A DNA stretch of 64,000 bases from contig CASEIV010000002.1 in the NCBI GenBank assembly GCA_949288175.1, forward strand, positions 62,001 to 126,000, written 5' to 3'. Below, in pieces: positions 53,464-62,031 of this stretch. The first letter of the stretch is position 1, and every line of letters starts with the position of its first letter. Both the position numbers and the translations under genes were made by a program. Under the pieces are notes generated by a model. The model did not search any database. It saw only the letters and a program-made list of their open reading frames with translations, and was not told where the DNA came from. Source of the DNA: an uncultured Eubacteriales bacterium. Its GTDB lineage: Bacteria > Bacillota > Clostridia > TANB77 > CAG-508.

Positions 53464-55401
53464 ATGAAATATTTAACAGAAGTTTTTCTAACCCAAGAAA
53501 ATATAGAAGAAAATGTTTGGTCTAAATTTTTATATGCTGTATCAAAATTAAATGGGATTTTTAGAAAATGGAAGATGTATGTATATATAGAAAATAATAC
53601 AATTCGATATTTTATACAATCTTCTAGAAAATTACCATCCATCATACAAGACTTTAGTGAATTTATATTAAAAAAAGTAGAGGAAGAAGAAGAAAATCTT
53701 TTTGAAGAAAAATCAGTAACAAAGAGATGGTATTTGGTAACCAATAAAGAAAAAAGTGGACTGGATATCTATGATAAAGTAGAAGTAAAAAAAGGTAAAA
53801 AATTAAAATTTCTAGAAATTGATATTTTACCAATAACAAAAAGTTATTATCGATTTAGAACATATTTATTTTTTGAAAGTCAATATGGATATCTCATAAA
53901 ACGAAGAGCAGTATTTAGTGTACCATATCAATTATTAACAATTGATTTTTCTAAATATAATCGTTTCTTTTATAGAAAAGATGCTACAAAATTTCTAGAT
54001 ATACAAAAAACCATGCATATCTTAAAAGATAGTAAAGAAGATGCATTTTTAAGAGTAAATACATTCCCATATCTAATAGAAGATTATTATTTACACTTGA
54101 ATCAATATGATTTTGATAAACATTCTATCATTGTAGGGGCAAGTGGAACGGGAAAATCAAAATTGATTAGTACCATGGTTGCCAATTTATCAAGAAATGA
54201 AGAGTATAGGAGAAAATATAAGGTTGTGGTAATAGATCCTCATGCGGAAATTAAAAACGATATTGGAGGAATTGAAAATACAAAAGTATTGGATTTTGAA
54301 AAAGTAAAAAATAGTTTTAATTTGTTTATGAGAGCATCAAATGATTTAATTGTTACAACAGAACTAATTTTATCACTATTTCAAACATTAATGGCAGATC
54401 AATATAATTCCAAATTGGAAAGAGTATTAAGACATAGTATTTATTTATTAACTAAATTAAATAAAATGGATTTTGTAAATTTAAAGAAATTATTAACAGA
54501 AGTTGAATATAAAAATGAATTATTAAAAGCAGATGGCTTATTAGAAAGTACAGTTGATTTCTTTTCAGTAGATTTCAATAAATTAAAAACAGAATCTTAT
54601 CAAGAAGCCTTTTCACCTATATTATCTTTTATTGATGAAATGGAATTATTACCAGGATTAAAAAGTAAAGGAACAGAAAGAGATTTAAAAGATATTTTAG
54701 AAGAAAATTTCTTAACCATTGTATCTTTAAATCAAAGCAAATTAGGAATGAAAACAACAAAAACAATTGCAGGATTTACTATGCAACAAATCTTACAATT
54801 AATCCAAAATTATACATATGATGAACATATTATCTTTGTTATTGATGAGGTTGCATTATTGGAAAACCCAATATTGAGTCGATTTTTAGCAGAAAGTAGA
54901 AAATACAACTTATCATTAATATTAGCACAACAATATTTTAATCAAATTAGTGAACCTCTTCAAAAAGCAATCTTTTCCAATATGATTAATTATTACATAT
55001 TTAGAGTATCAAGAGAAGATGCCAGAATTTTGGATGGAAATGTAAGAATGGATGTTGCTGTAAAAAATACATTTATTACAAGAATGAAGATTCTAACAGA
55101 ATTAAGAAATCGAGAATGTATAGTTAGAATTGGAAGCCAAGGAAAGGTATATCCTGCTTTTCAAGCAAGAACATTAGATTTTACACCAATGCCCCAAAGA
55201 GTATTAAATCAGATATTAACAACAGAATTTGACTTTGAAGGTGAGAAGGAGGGAAATATACTAGAAAAGAATGAAAAGAAAAAGGAAAAAGAAAGTATCT
55301 TTTCGATTGATGACAATATTAGTTTAAAAGACATTATGACATCTCAATCTGCTTCAAGAAATCTGGCTTCAAGAGAACGTTTCTCTACGAATTTTATATA
55401 A
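53464..55401 (+). CDS. HerA/VirB4-like ATPase, function unknown
   Basis: In the 645-aa protein, residues 1-205 form a largely beta-type N-terminal region of unknown family. The P-loop VGASGTGKS is at 224-232 and Walker B FVIDEVALL has Asp461/Glu462. RVSREDARIL and the LAQQYFNQI (arginine/glutamine) segments follow. This is the FtsK/HerA-superfamily pump fold seen in VirB4, TraG and HerA. No NurA, relaxase or type IV secretion genes are nearby. The C-terminal 60 residues are charged. It is followed by two hairpins and a Cys-rich protein gene. Confidence 0.85.
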   Translation: MKYLTEVFLTQENIEENVWSKFLYAVSKLNGIFRKWKMYVYIENNTIRYFIQSSRKLPSIIQDFSEFILKKVEEEEENLFEEKSVTKRWYLVTNKEKSGLDIYDKVEVKKGKKLKFLEIDILPITKSYYRFRTYLFFESQYGYLIKRRAVFSVPYQLLTIDFSKYNRFFYRKDATKFLDIQKTMHILKDSKEDAFLRVNTFPYLIEDYYLHLNQYDFDKHSIIVGASGTGKSKLISTMVANLSRNEEYRRKYKVVVIDPHAEIKNDIGGIENTKVLDFEKVKNSFNLFMRASNDLIVTTELILSLFQTLMADQYNSKLERVLRHSIYLLTKLNKMDFVNLKKLLTEVEYKNELLKADGLLESTVDFFSVDFNKLKTESYQEAFSPILSFIDEMELLPGLKSKGTERDLKDILEENFLTIVSLNQSKLGMKTTKTIAGFTMQQILQLIQNYTYDEHIIFVIDEVALLENPILSRFLAESRKYNLSLILAQQYFNQISEPLQKAIFSNMINYYIFRVSREDARILDGNVRMDVAVKNTFITRMKILTELRNRECIVRIGSQGKVYPAFQARTLDFTPMPQRVLNQILTTEFDFEGEKEGNILEKNEKKKEKESIFSIDDNISLKDIMTSQSASRNLASRERFSTNFI

Positions 55402-55437
55402 GTATATTTTTAGTTCTCGAAAAAAGATAAAGATTTC

Positions 55438-55513
55438 TACACGCGAAAAATTGTATGCGATTTTTCTGTGTAATGTTATTGTTGTTGAATAAGAAATAAA
55501 TTTTCTTATTCAA
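55438..55513 (+). terminator. Two hairpins between the ATPase and the Cys-rich gene
   Basis: TACACGCGAAAAA with TTTTTCTGTGTA (55438-55472) is terminator-like. TTGAATAAGAAA/TTTCTTATTCAA (55485-55513) is a perfect 12-bp hairpin just before the ribosome site AAGGAGG. The second may control translation or transcription of the following gene. Confidence 0.65.
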
Positions 55514-55534
55514 AGGAAAAAAGGAGGGAATAGT

Positions 55535-56236
55535 TTGGATACGAAAGAAGCAACGGAAGTTGTCAATAAAACATTTATGGCGATATTTGGACAAACTAGT
55601 CCATATACATTAGAAGAGGTATTATCTGAATTTGCTTTTGATATCAGATTACCTCAAAGGGTAATAGATAGTGTAACAGGAGAAGAAACTTGGGCATCTG
55701 CAGTAAGTTCTGCAAAATATATTACACAAGAAAATATGAGAAAATATGATGAAAAAAGGGGGTGGATGATACCTAAGCGAAATGTAAAAAATCTAAAAGA
55801 AATTTTAGAAATTTGGAAAATAACCAATTATACAACAACTCAAAGGATATATGATTGTATCAATGTATCACAAAGTGATCCCATGTATACTTCAGAAAAT
55901 GTATTTCGTTCTACAGATTGTAGAAAATGTAAAAATGTCATATTTTCAGATGGGTGTGCAGAAAGTGAAAATATTATAGCCTGTCAAAGAAGTGGAACTT
56001 GCAGTTTTGCATTAAGGATTGCAGATTCATCTGATTGTACAAATAGCTATAATGTGATTTGTTCTAGCAAGATTAGTAATTCTTATTTCATACAAGATTG
56101 TAATAATCTATATGAATGTATTTTCTGTTCACATATAGCAAATAAAAGATATTGTATTGCTAATATGCAATTTGAAAAAGAGGAATATGCTGTCATAAAA
56201 AAGGCGATTGTAAAATGGATTTTGACGAAGAAATAA
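55535..56236 (+). CDS. Cys-rich beta-helix-like protein of unknown function
   Basis: TTG 55535 follows AAGGAGGGAATAG, so it is a strong non-ATG start. In the 233-aa protein, residues ~105-215 carry twelve cysteines in a loose ~14-residue rhythm (RSTDCRKC, SDGCAESENIIAC, RSGTC, SSDCTNSYNVIC, QDCNNLYEC, IFC, KRYCIANMQF). The end (YCIANMQFEKEEY) recalls Cys-rich repeat proteins seen in candidate-phyla bacteria and phages. A metal-binding or beta-solenoid fold is likely. The N-terminal ~100 residues are helical. Confidence 0.72.
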   Translation: MDTKEATEVVNKTFMAIFGQTSPYTLEEVLSEFAFDIRLPQRVIDSVTGEETWASAVSSAKYITQENMRKYDEKRGWMIPKRNVKNLKEILEIWKITNYTTTQRIYDCINVSQSDPMYTSENVFRSTDCRKCKNVIFSDGCAESENIIACQRSGTCSFALRIADSSDCTNSYNVICSSKISNSYFIQDCNNLYECIFCSHIANKRYCIANMQFEKEEYAVIKKAIVKWILTKK

Positions 56237-56242
56237 ACAAAA

Positions 56243-56283
56243 CAACCAGCCGGGTGAGTTTCGCCCAGTTGGTTGCTTTTTAT
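56243..56283 (+). terminator. Terminator after the Cys-rich gene
   Basis: CAACCAGC-CGGG pairs with CCC-AGTTGGTTG around TGAGTTTCG, followed by CTTTTT. It is a strong intrinsic terminator. Confidence 0.9.
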
Positions 56284-56511
56284 ATGTTTTCATCCCATTA
56301 TCACAAATGATTTATTAAGACATTATCACAAATGAATCAGATTGTAAAAAATAGATTGAAGATTTACTTGAATATTAAAAGATATTGATATATACTTTAA
56401 GAAAACAAGGTTTCAATTGTATATGTTATTGTTTCCTATATATTTATATCTATAAGTGGATATATTAATCAATTAGATTTATCAGAAAATCTAGTTCCGA
56501 TTAAGAACGCA

Positions 56512-57021
56512 TTGGCAGTATTCTTTCTATTTCTACCTATTATTTTGTGTGTGATTAATTATATTGTAATGTTTACAATTGGTAAAAAAGTAAGTCAAAA
56601 CATATTGTTGAATTGTGCTGTATTAGTAAAATATGGTCTAATACCATTATATATTCTAGGGACAGTTTTAATTTTAGTACTTTTACTTTTTTCTTTTACA
56701 CCAGTACCATTTATGATATTTGTTGGTCCATATATGGCTTTGGTTTTAAGTGTGATTGGTTGGCTAATTTTGATTGGTTCAGCACCATTTTCTATTGCCT
56801 ATATAATGAAATCTTATAAAGAGGGAATACATGGAAAGGCACTATCAATTATAACTGGTATTTTACAGTTCTTTTTAGTTTTTGATGTTATTTCTATTAT
56901 GATTTTAACTTTAAAAGAAAAACGATGGAAAAAACTAACATTTACAATTTTAGCATTGTTATTTACTTTGTTTTTAGCTTGCATAATAGGATTTGTTACA
57001 CTGATTTTTGCTATATTTTAA
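56512..57021 (+). CDS. Multi-pass membrane protein, 5' end uncertain
   Basis: The 169-aa frame from TTG 56512 has four to five hydrophobic spans and no ribosome site. The same frame stays open upstream to 56401 and adds another likely span (SIVYVIVSYIFISI) but offers no ATG. The true start is therefore probably lost or hidden by a frameshift. No family is recognised. A hairpin terminator follows at 57034. The 250-base gap before it holds nothing I can support. Confidence 0.5.
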   Translation: MAVFFLFLPIILCVINYIVMFTIGKKVSQNILLNCAVLVKYGLIPLYILGTVLILVLLLFSFTPVPFMIFVGPYMALVLSVIGWLILIGSAPFSIAYIMKSYKEGIHGKALSIITGILQFFLVFDVISIMILTLKEKRWKKLTFTILALLFTLFLACIIGFVTLIFAIF

Positions 57022-57033
57022 TTAAATAAAACT

Positions 57034-57065
57034 AACATGTGATTTTGAGAATCACGTTATTTCTT
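57034..57065 (+). terminator. Terminator after the membrane protein
   Basis: AACATGTGATT pairs with AATCACGTT (one bulge), followed by ATTTCTTTT. Confidence 0.7.
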
Positions 57066-57070
57066 TTCAT

Positions 57071-57235
57071 GATTTTCCTGTCAGAGGAGAGGTTCATTCG
57101 GCTCGTGAAGAAGAACTGAGCAACCTAGGGGCGGTGGGATTACCCTGTACATAACATTGCTCTGCGTAGTGTCTAATCCGTACAAAAACTAGAACAGATA
57201 GTCTAGGTGTTTTCCTCGCCTGGCTATTTGCTTTT
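57071..57235 (+). ncRNA. Structured RNA element upstream of metK, unknown family
   Basis: This is GC-richer than its surroundings. A closing stem GTCAG/CTGGC (57080-57084 with 57220-57224) encloses GGTT/AACC with CTC/GAG (about 57091-57125), GGATTA/TAATCC (57137-57142 with 57074+100-57179) containing ACATT/AGTGT, and ACTAGA/TCTAGGT (57188-57208). The multi-branch layout resembles a riboswitch or 6S-like RNA. I do not see SAM-I, SAM-III or T-box signatures. It lies about 100 bases before metK. Confidence 0.55.
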
Positions 57236-57332
57236 ACACTGCTTATGGTTTTCATCCCATTGACAAAATAACAAAAAAATGTAATAATTATGCAATATAA
57301 AAGAGAAAAATAGAAAGAAAAGAGGAAATAAA

Positions 57333-58442
57333 ATGAGTAAATATTATTTTACATCAGAAAGTGTGACAGAAGGGCATCCAGACAAATTATGTGACACAAT
57401 TTCGGATTGTATATTAGATGAATATTTAAAACAAGACAAATCTGCAAGAGTAGCAGTAGAAACCTTTGCTTCAGGCAATAGAATTACCATTGCAGGACAA
57501 GTAACTGCTAAAGGCGAAGTAGATATTGAAAAATTGGTAAGAGAAAAAATAAAAGAAATCGGATATGACAATGAAAATATTGATATGGATTATAGAACAT
57601 GCAAAATCGATATTAATATGACAAGACAAAGTCCAGATATAGCATTAGGTGTGGATGTTGGAGGAGCTGGAGACCAAGGCATTATGTTTGGGTTTGCTTG
57701 TGATGAAACACCAGAATACATGCCATATGCCATTTCTATGGCACATAAATTATCTAAAAGATTAACAGAAGTCAGAAGAAATAAAGAAATTAAGTATTTA
57801 AGACCAGATGGAAAAACACAAGTAACAGTTGAATATGAAAATGATAGACCAAAAAGAATTGAAACCATATTGGTTTCTACACAACATGATGAAGAAATCA
57901 GCCAAGAAAAATTAAAAAAGGATGTTATTGAAAAAGTCATAAAACCAGTGATTCCAGAAAATATGATAGATAAAGATACAAAAATCTATATTAATCCAAC
58001 TGGAAAGTTTGTTATTGGAGGACCTTTAGGAGACACAGGACTTACTGGTAGAAAAATTATTGTAGATACATATGGTGGATATGCAAGACATGGTGGAGGA
58101 GCATTTTCTGGAAAAGATGCAAGCAAAGTAGATAGGTCTGCAACATATATGTTAAGACATATTGCTAAAAATATTGTTGCGAATGGATATGCCAAAAAAT
58201 GTGAAATACAAGTTTCTTATGCAATAGGTATGAAAGAACCATTATCTATTCATGTAAATACATTTGGAACAGGTATTATATCAGAAGAAGCTTTAATCAC
58301 AAAAATTAAAGAAAAATTTGATTTGACACCAGACGGTATTATCAACTACTTAGAATTAGATAAACCAATTTATTCGTTAACAACGAATTATGGACATTTC
58401 GGAAAAGAAAACCTAACATGGGAAAGAATAATAAAATTATAA
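57333..58442 (+). CDS. metK: S-adenosylmethionine synthetase
   Basis: The 369-aa protein has the three metK domains in order: [36 protein letters not shown], and [29 protein letters not shown] with [17 protein letters not shown]. It makes SAM from ATP and methionine. The C-terminus has TTNYGHFGK. It is slightly shorter than the common ~395 aa. AAAGAGGAAAT precedes the ATG. The structured leader upstream may control it. Confidence 0.97.
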   Translation: MSKYYFTSESVTEGHPDKLCDTISDCILDEYLKQDKSARVAVETFASGNRITIAGQVTAKGEVDIEKLVREKIKEIGYDNENIDMDYRTCKIDINMTRQSPDIALGVDVGGAGDQGIMFGFACDETPEYMPYAISMAHKLSKRLTEVRRNKEIKYLRPDGKTQVTVEYENDRPKRIETILVSTQHDEEISQEKLKKDVIEKVIKPVIPENMIDKDTKIYINPTGKFVIGGPLGDTGLTGRKIIVDTYGGYARHGGGAFSGKDASKVDRSATYMLRHIAKNIVANGYAKKCEIQVSYAIGMKEPLSIHVNTFGTGIISEEALITKIKEKFDLTPDGIINYLELDKPIYSLTTNYGHFGKENLTWERIIKL

Positions 58443-58472
58443 TTAGAGAATGAGAAAAAGTGGGGAATACAA

Positions 58473-59507
58473 ATGCTAAAACGAATTATAGAAAAAAATT
58501 ACAAATGGATTATCACTTTCCTTTGTCTAATTATTGTCTTGATGATGTTAGAAGATATTTTTGAAAATGAGCAACTAACATTAGATATGGTTGTATATAG
58601 ACTAGTTATTTTAAATCTAAGGTCAGAACCAGTAACTGCTATTATGAAGGTAATAACCAATCTATCTTCTGCATATGTATTAATAGCGACAACCATAGGA
58701 ATATTGCTTTTCGTAAAAAATAAAAAAGTAGGTTTATGTGTTGCTAGTAATTTGGTTATTACAACTTTACTAAATCAATTATTAAAATACATTATCCAAA
58801 GACCAAGACCAGATGGATATAGATTAATTGCAGAAAGCGGATATAGTTTTCCGTCAGGGCATTCTATGGTTAGCATGGCTTTTTATGGGTTAATTATTTA
58901 TTTAATATGGAAAATGGTAAAAAACAAAAAAATAAAATACATCAGTTGCGGAATATTAGGACTTTTAATACCAATGATTGGATTTAGTAGAATTTATCTA
59001 GGAGTACATTATGCAAGTGATGTCATTGGTGGATTTGCGATATCTATCGTATATTTATTGTTATTTACGAATATTGCAAGATCTGTATTACAATTAGAAA
59101 AGGAAAAAAAGAATACAATGAAGAATAAAAGAAAAATGGTAGAATTAAGAAAAAAAAGAAAGAAACTAAGAAATAGTTTCAAATATGCTTTTGAGGGAAT
59201 TGCAGAGGCATGGAAAACAGAGCAAAATTTAAAAATACATTTTGCCATTATGGCATTGGTAATTATTGCAGGATTTATGTTTAAAATATCAACCATGGAA
59301 TGGATTGTATGTTTACTATTATTTGCAATTGTGATTTCATTAGAATTGATTAATACAGCTATTGAAACAACAGTGGATATTGCCATGCCAGATATTAATG
59401 AAAAAGCAAAATATGCAAAAGATATTGCTGCAGGTGCAGTGCTATTTTCTGCAATGATTTCTGTAATTATTGGATTAATTATATTTTTACCTAAAATATT
59501 TGGATAA
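58473..59507 (+). CDS. PAP2 phosphatase - DgkA-type lipid kinase fusion
   Basis: In the 344-aa protein, residues 1-205 are a membrane PAP2 domain with QRPRPDGYR, SFPSGHSMVSM and SRIYLGVHYASDVIGG (all three PAP2 motifs). Residues ~230-344 are a DgkA/undecaprenol kinase domain with LRNSFKYAFEGI, TEQNLKIH and ELINTAIETTVD. The two activities, lipid-phosphate removal and addition, are opposite. The natural substrate is likely undecaprenol (phosphate or pyrophosphate) in envelope synthesis. It follows metK by 30 bases. Confidence 0.9.
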   Translation: MLKRIIEKNYKWIITFLCLIIVLMMLEDIFENEQLTLDMVVYRLVILNLRSEPVTAIMKVITNLSSAYVLIATTIGILLFVKNKKVGLCVASNLVITTLLNQLLKYIIQRPRPDGYRLIAESGYSFPSGHSMVSMAFYGLIIYLIWKMVKNKKIKYISCGILGLLIPMIGFSRIYLGVHYASDVIGGFAISIVYLLLFTNIARSVLQLEKEKKNTMKNKRKMVELRKKRKKLRNSFKYAFEGIAEAWKTEQNLKIHFAIMALVIIAGFMFKISTMEWIVCLLLFAIVISLELINTAIETTVDIAMPDINEKAKYAKDIAAGAVLFSAMISVIIGLIIFLPKIFG

Positions 59508-59528
59508 AGTTAGATATTAAAAAAATTT

Positions 59529-59557
59529 GAAGTCGTAGTTAAAACGGCTTCTTTTTC
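59529..59557 (+). terminator. Terminator after the PAP2-DgkA gene
   Basis: GAAGTCGT pairs with ACGGCTTC around AGTTAAA, followed by T5. A TATAAT box at 59610-59615 then probably starts pta transcription. Confidence 0.85.
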
Positions 59558-59640
59558 ATATGATTATGAAAATTTAAAAAAAGACTTGTGCTTTACTTTG
59601 TTTATATTATATAATGGTTGAGGTAAAGGAGGCAATAAAA

Positions 59641-60633
59641 ATGTCATTTATTGAAGAAATCAAACAAAGAGCAAAACAAGAAATGAAAACCATTATCCTT
59701 CCAGAGGCAGAAGATATAAGAGTATTACAAGCAACTGAAAAGGTAATGAAAGAGAAATACGCAAATATCATTTTAATAGGAAATGAAGAAAATATTTTAG
59801 AAAAGGCAAAAACAAATGAGGTAAATATTGAAGGTGCCAAAATTGTAGACCCACAAAAATCAGAAGATTATGATAAATATACAAATCTTTTGTATGAATT
59901 AAGAAAACACAAAGGAATGACAATAGAAAAAGCAAAAGAATTGGTTTTAGACCCAGTATATTATGGAATGTTGATGGTAAAAGATAATAAAGCAGATGGA
60001 TTAGTTTCAGGAGCAGCACATTCTACATCAGATACATTAAGACCAGCTTTACAAATTTTAAAAACAGCACCAGATACCCAATTAGTTTCTGCCTTTTTTG
60101 TTATGGTAGTACCTGATTGTGAATATGGTGAAAATGGTGTATTTATATTTGGAGATAGTGGATTAAATGAAAATCCTAATCCAGAGCAATTATCAGAAAT
60201 TGCTATTTCATCTAGTAAAAGTTTTAAACAACTAGTAGGAAAAGAGGCAAAAGTAGCAATGCTTTCATATTCTACTTGTGGAAGTGCGCATTCAGAGTTA
60301 ACTGAAAAAGTGATTGAAGCAACAAAATTGGTAAAAGAGAAACAAAAAGACTTATTAGTAGATGGAGAATTGCAATTAGATGCAGCGATTATCCCTGAAA
60401 TTGCAAAATCAAAAGCACCAAATAGTCCATTAAAAGGAAATGCAAATGTATTAATTTTCCCTAATTTAGATGCAGGAAATATTGGATACAAATTGGTACA
60501 AAGATTAGCAAAAGCAGAAGCATATGGACCATTATGCCAAGGTATTGCAAAACCAGTAAATGATTTATCAAGAGGTTGCAATAGTGATGATATAGCAGGA
60601 GTTGTTGCGATAACAGCAGTGCAAGCACAATAA
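59641..60633 (+). CDS. pta: Phosphate acetyltransferase
   Basis: The 330-aa protein has ILPEAEDIRVLQAT, GLVSGAAHSTSDTLRPALQI, VVPDCEYGENG and PNLDAGNIGYKLVQRLAKA, the class I Pta pattern. It converts acetyl-CoA and phosphate to acetyl phosphate. ATG 59641 follows AAAGGAGGCAATAAAA; earlier in-frame codons are in the promoter. It precedes two ackA genes, so acetate formation with substrate-level ATP is complete. Confidence 0.96.
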   Translation: MSFIEEIKQRAKQEMKTIILPEAEDIRVLQATEKVMKEKYANIILIGNEENILEKAKTNEVNIEGAKIVDPQKSEDYDKYTNLLYELRKHKGMTIEKAKELVLDPVYYGMLMVKDNKADGLVSGAAHSTSDTLRPALQILKTAPDTQLVSAFFVMVVPDCEYGENGVFIFGDSGLNENPNPEQLSEIAISSSKSFKQLVGKEAKVAMLSYSTCGSAHSELTEKVIEATKLVKEKQKDLLVDGELQLDAAIIPEIAKSKAPNSPLKGNANVLIFPNLDAGNIGYKLVQRLAKAEAYGPLCQGIAKPVNDLSRGCNSDDIAGVVAITAVQAQ

Positions 60634-60673
60634 GGAAAGTGTGCGTTAACAAAATCAAATATAAGGAGTTTTT

Positions 60674-61861
60674 ATGAAAATATTAGTGTTAAATTCAGGA
60701 AGTTCATCCTTAAAATATCAAGTCATTGATATGGAAACCCAAAACTTTTTAGCAAAAGGATATTTCGAAAGAATTGGTCAAACAGATTCATTTTTGACAC
60801 ATAAAGTAAAGGGAGAAGTGCATAAATTCGAACATTATGCGAAAAACCATGATAAAGCAATTTCATTTGTACTAAGTAGACTTACAAATCCACATTATGG
60901 TGTTATTAAAAACTTAGAAGAATTAGGTGGTATTGGACATAGAGTAGTTCATGGTGGAGAAAAATTTGCCAATCCAGTAGTAATAACAGATGAAGTGATA
61001 AAAGGAATAGAAGAATGCGTGGATTTAGCACCATTACATAATCCAGCAGCAATCCTAGGAATTAAAGCTTGTAAAAAATTAGCACCGAATATCAAAATGG
61101 TAGCTGTATTTGACACAGCTTTTCATCAAACATTGGAAAAGAAAAGATATATCTATCCAATACCATATGAATATTATGAAAAGTATGGAGTTAGAAAATA
61201 TGGATTCCATGGAACTTCTCATCAGTTTGTTGCCAATAGAGCAGCAGAATTGGTAGGAAAAGATATCAAAGAATTAAAAATCATAAATTGCCATTTAGGG
61301 CAAGGTGCAAGTGTGTGTGCTATCCAAAATGGAAAGTCAGTAGAAACTAGTATGGGATTAACACCACTTGGAGGAATCTCTATGGGAACCAGAAGTGGAG
61401 ATTTGGACCCATCAGTGGTTACATATATTATGAAAAAAGAAAATCTAGAACCAGATGAAATGGAAAAAATATTAAATAAACAATCAGGTGCTTATGGAAT
61501 ATCTGGTGTATCGGTTGATTTTAGAGATATAGAAGCAGAAGCAGCGGCAGAAGATGCAAGGTCAATATTAGCACTTGACAATTTCCATTACTTAGCTGCT
61601 AGCTATGTTGCTAAATGTGCAGTAGCCATGAATGGATTTGATATATTAACCTTTACAGCAGGTGTAGGAGAAAAGGGGCAAGATTCAAGAGAGGCTATTT
61701 GTGATTATTTAGAAGTATTTGGTGTCAAAATAGATAAAGAATATAATCAAAAAATAAAAGGAATCGAGGCAGAAATTACAGGAAAAGATGCAAAGGTTAG
61801 AACCTTTGTTATTCCAACAAATGAAGAATTGATGATAGCTAGAGAAACTATGGAACGATAG
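60674..61861 (+). CDS. ackA: Acetate kinase, first copy, with repeat-derived C-terminus
   Basis: The 395-aa protein has NSGSSSLKYQ at the N-terminus, GHRVVHGGE, VFDTAFHQT, GFHGTSHQFV, HLGQGAS and FTAGVGEKG. The final segment reads IPTNEELMIARET-MER-stop, where MER and the stop are encoded by the palindromic element at 61850. The second copy continues KRLVESK instead. The last few residues have thus been replaced by repeat insertion. It is 40 bases after pta and makes ATP from acetyl phosphate. Confidence 0.96.
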   Translation: MKILVLNSGSSSLKYQVIDMETQNFLAKGYFERIGQTDSFLTHKVKGEVHKFEHYAKNHDKAISFVLSRLTNPHYGVIKNLEELGGIGHRVVHGGEKFANPVVITDEVIKGIEECVDLAPLHNPAAILGIKACKKLAPNIKMVAVFDTAFHQTLEKKRYIYPIPYEYYEKYGVRKYGFHGTSHQFVANRAAELVGKDIKELKIINCHLGQGASVCAIQNGKSVETSMGLTPLGGISMGTRSGDLDPSVVTYIMKKENLEPDEMEKILNKQSGAYGISGVSVDFRDIEAEAAAEDARSILALDNFHYLAASYVAKCAVAMNGFDILTFTAGVGEKGQDSREAICDYLEVFGVKIDKEYNQKIKGIEAEITGKDAKVRTFVIPTNEELMIARETMER

Positions 61862-62016
61862 GGACGTGCCAAATCGTTCCACTAATAGAAATTCTCTATA
61901 CAATAAAAAGTAAAATATAAAATTATTTATTATATTAATAAAAAAAGTAGGAACTAACTGGTACGGGACAAATCGACCAATTTATGGAACGATTTGGCAC
62001 GTCCCTATCGTTCCAT
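61850..62016. repeat. Dispersed palindromic element, copy 4 (GGGACGTG family)
   Basis: The left arm at 61850-61881 and right arm at 61984-62015 are perfect inverted copies with GGAACGATAGGGACGTGCCA. The left arm contains the ackA stop codon. The right arm lies just before the ribosome site of the second ackA and creates a 16-codon upstream extension of its frame. The ~100 bases inside are AT-rich. Confidence 0.9.
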
Positions 62017-62031
62017 AAAAAGGAGGAAAAA

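Noticed and set aside
57071..57235. SAM-I (S-box) riboswitch before metK
   Set aside because: The GGCCCGATGAAACCCGGCAACC-type core is absent. The element is structured but does not match that class by eye.
61984..62031. Longer start for the second ackA inside the repeat
   Set aside because: The extension is repeat-derived. ATG 62032 follows AAAGGAGGA.
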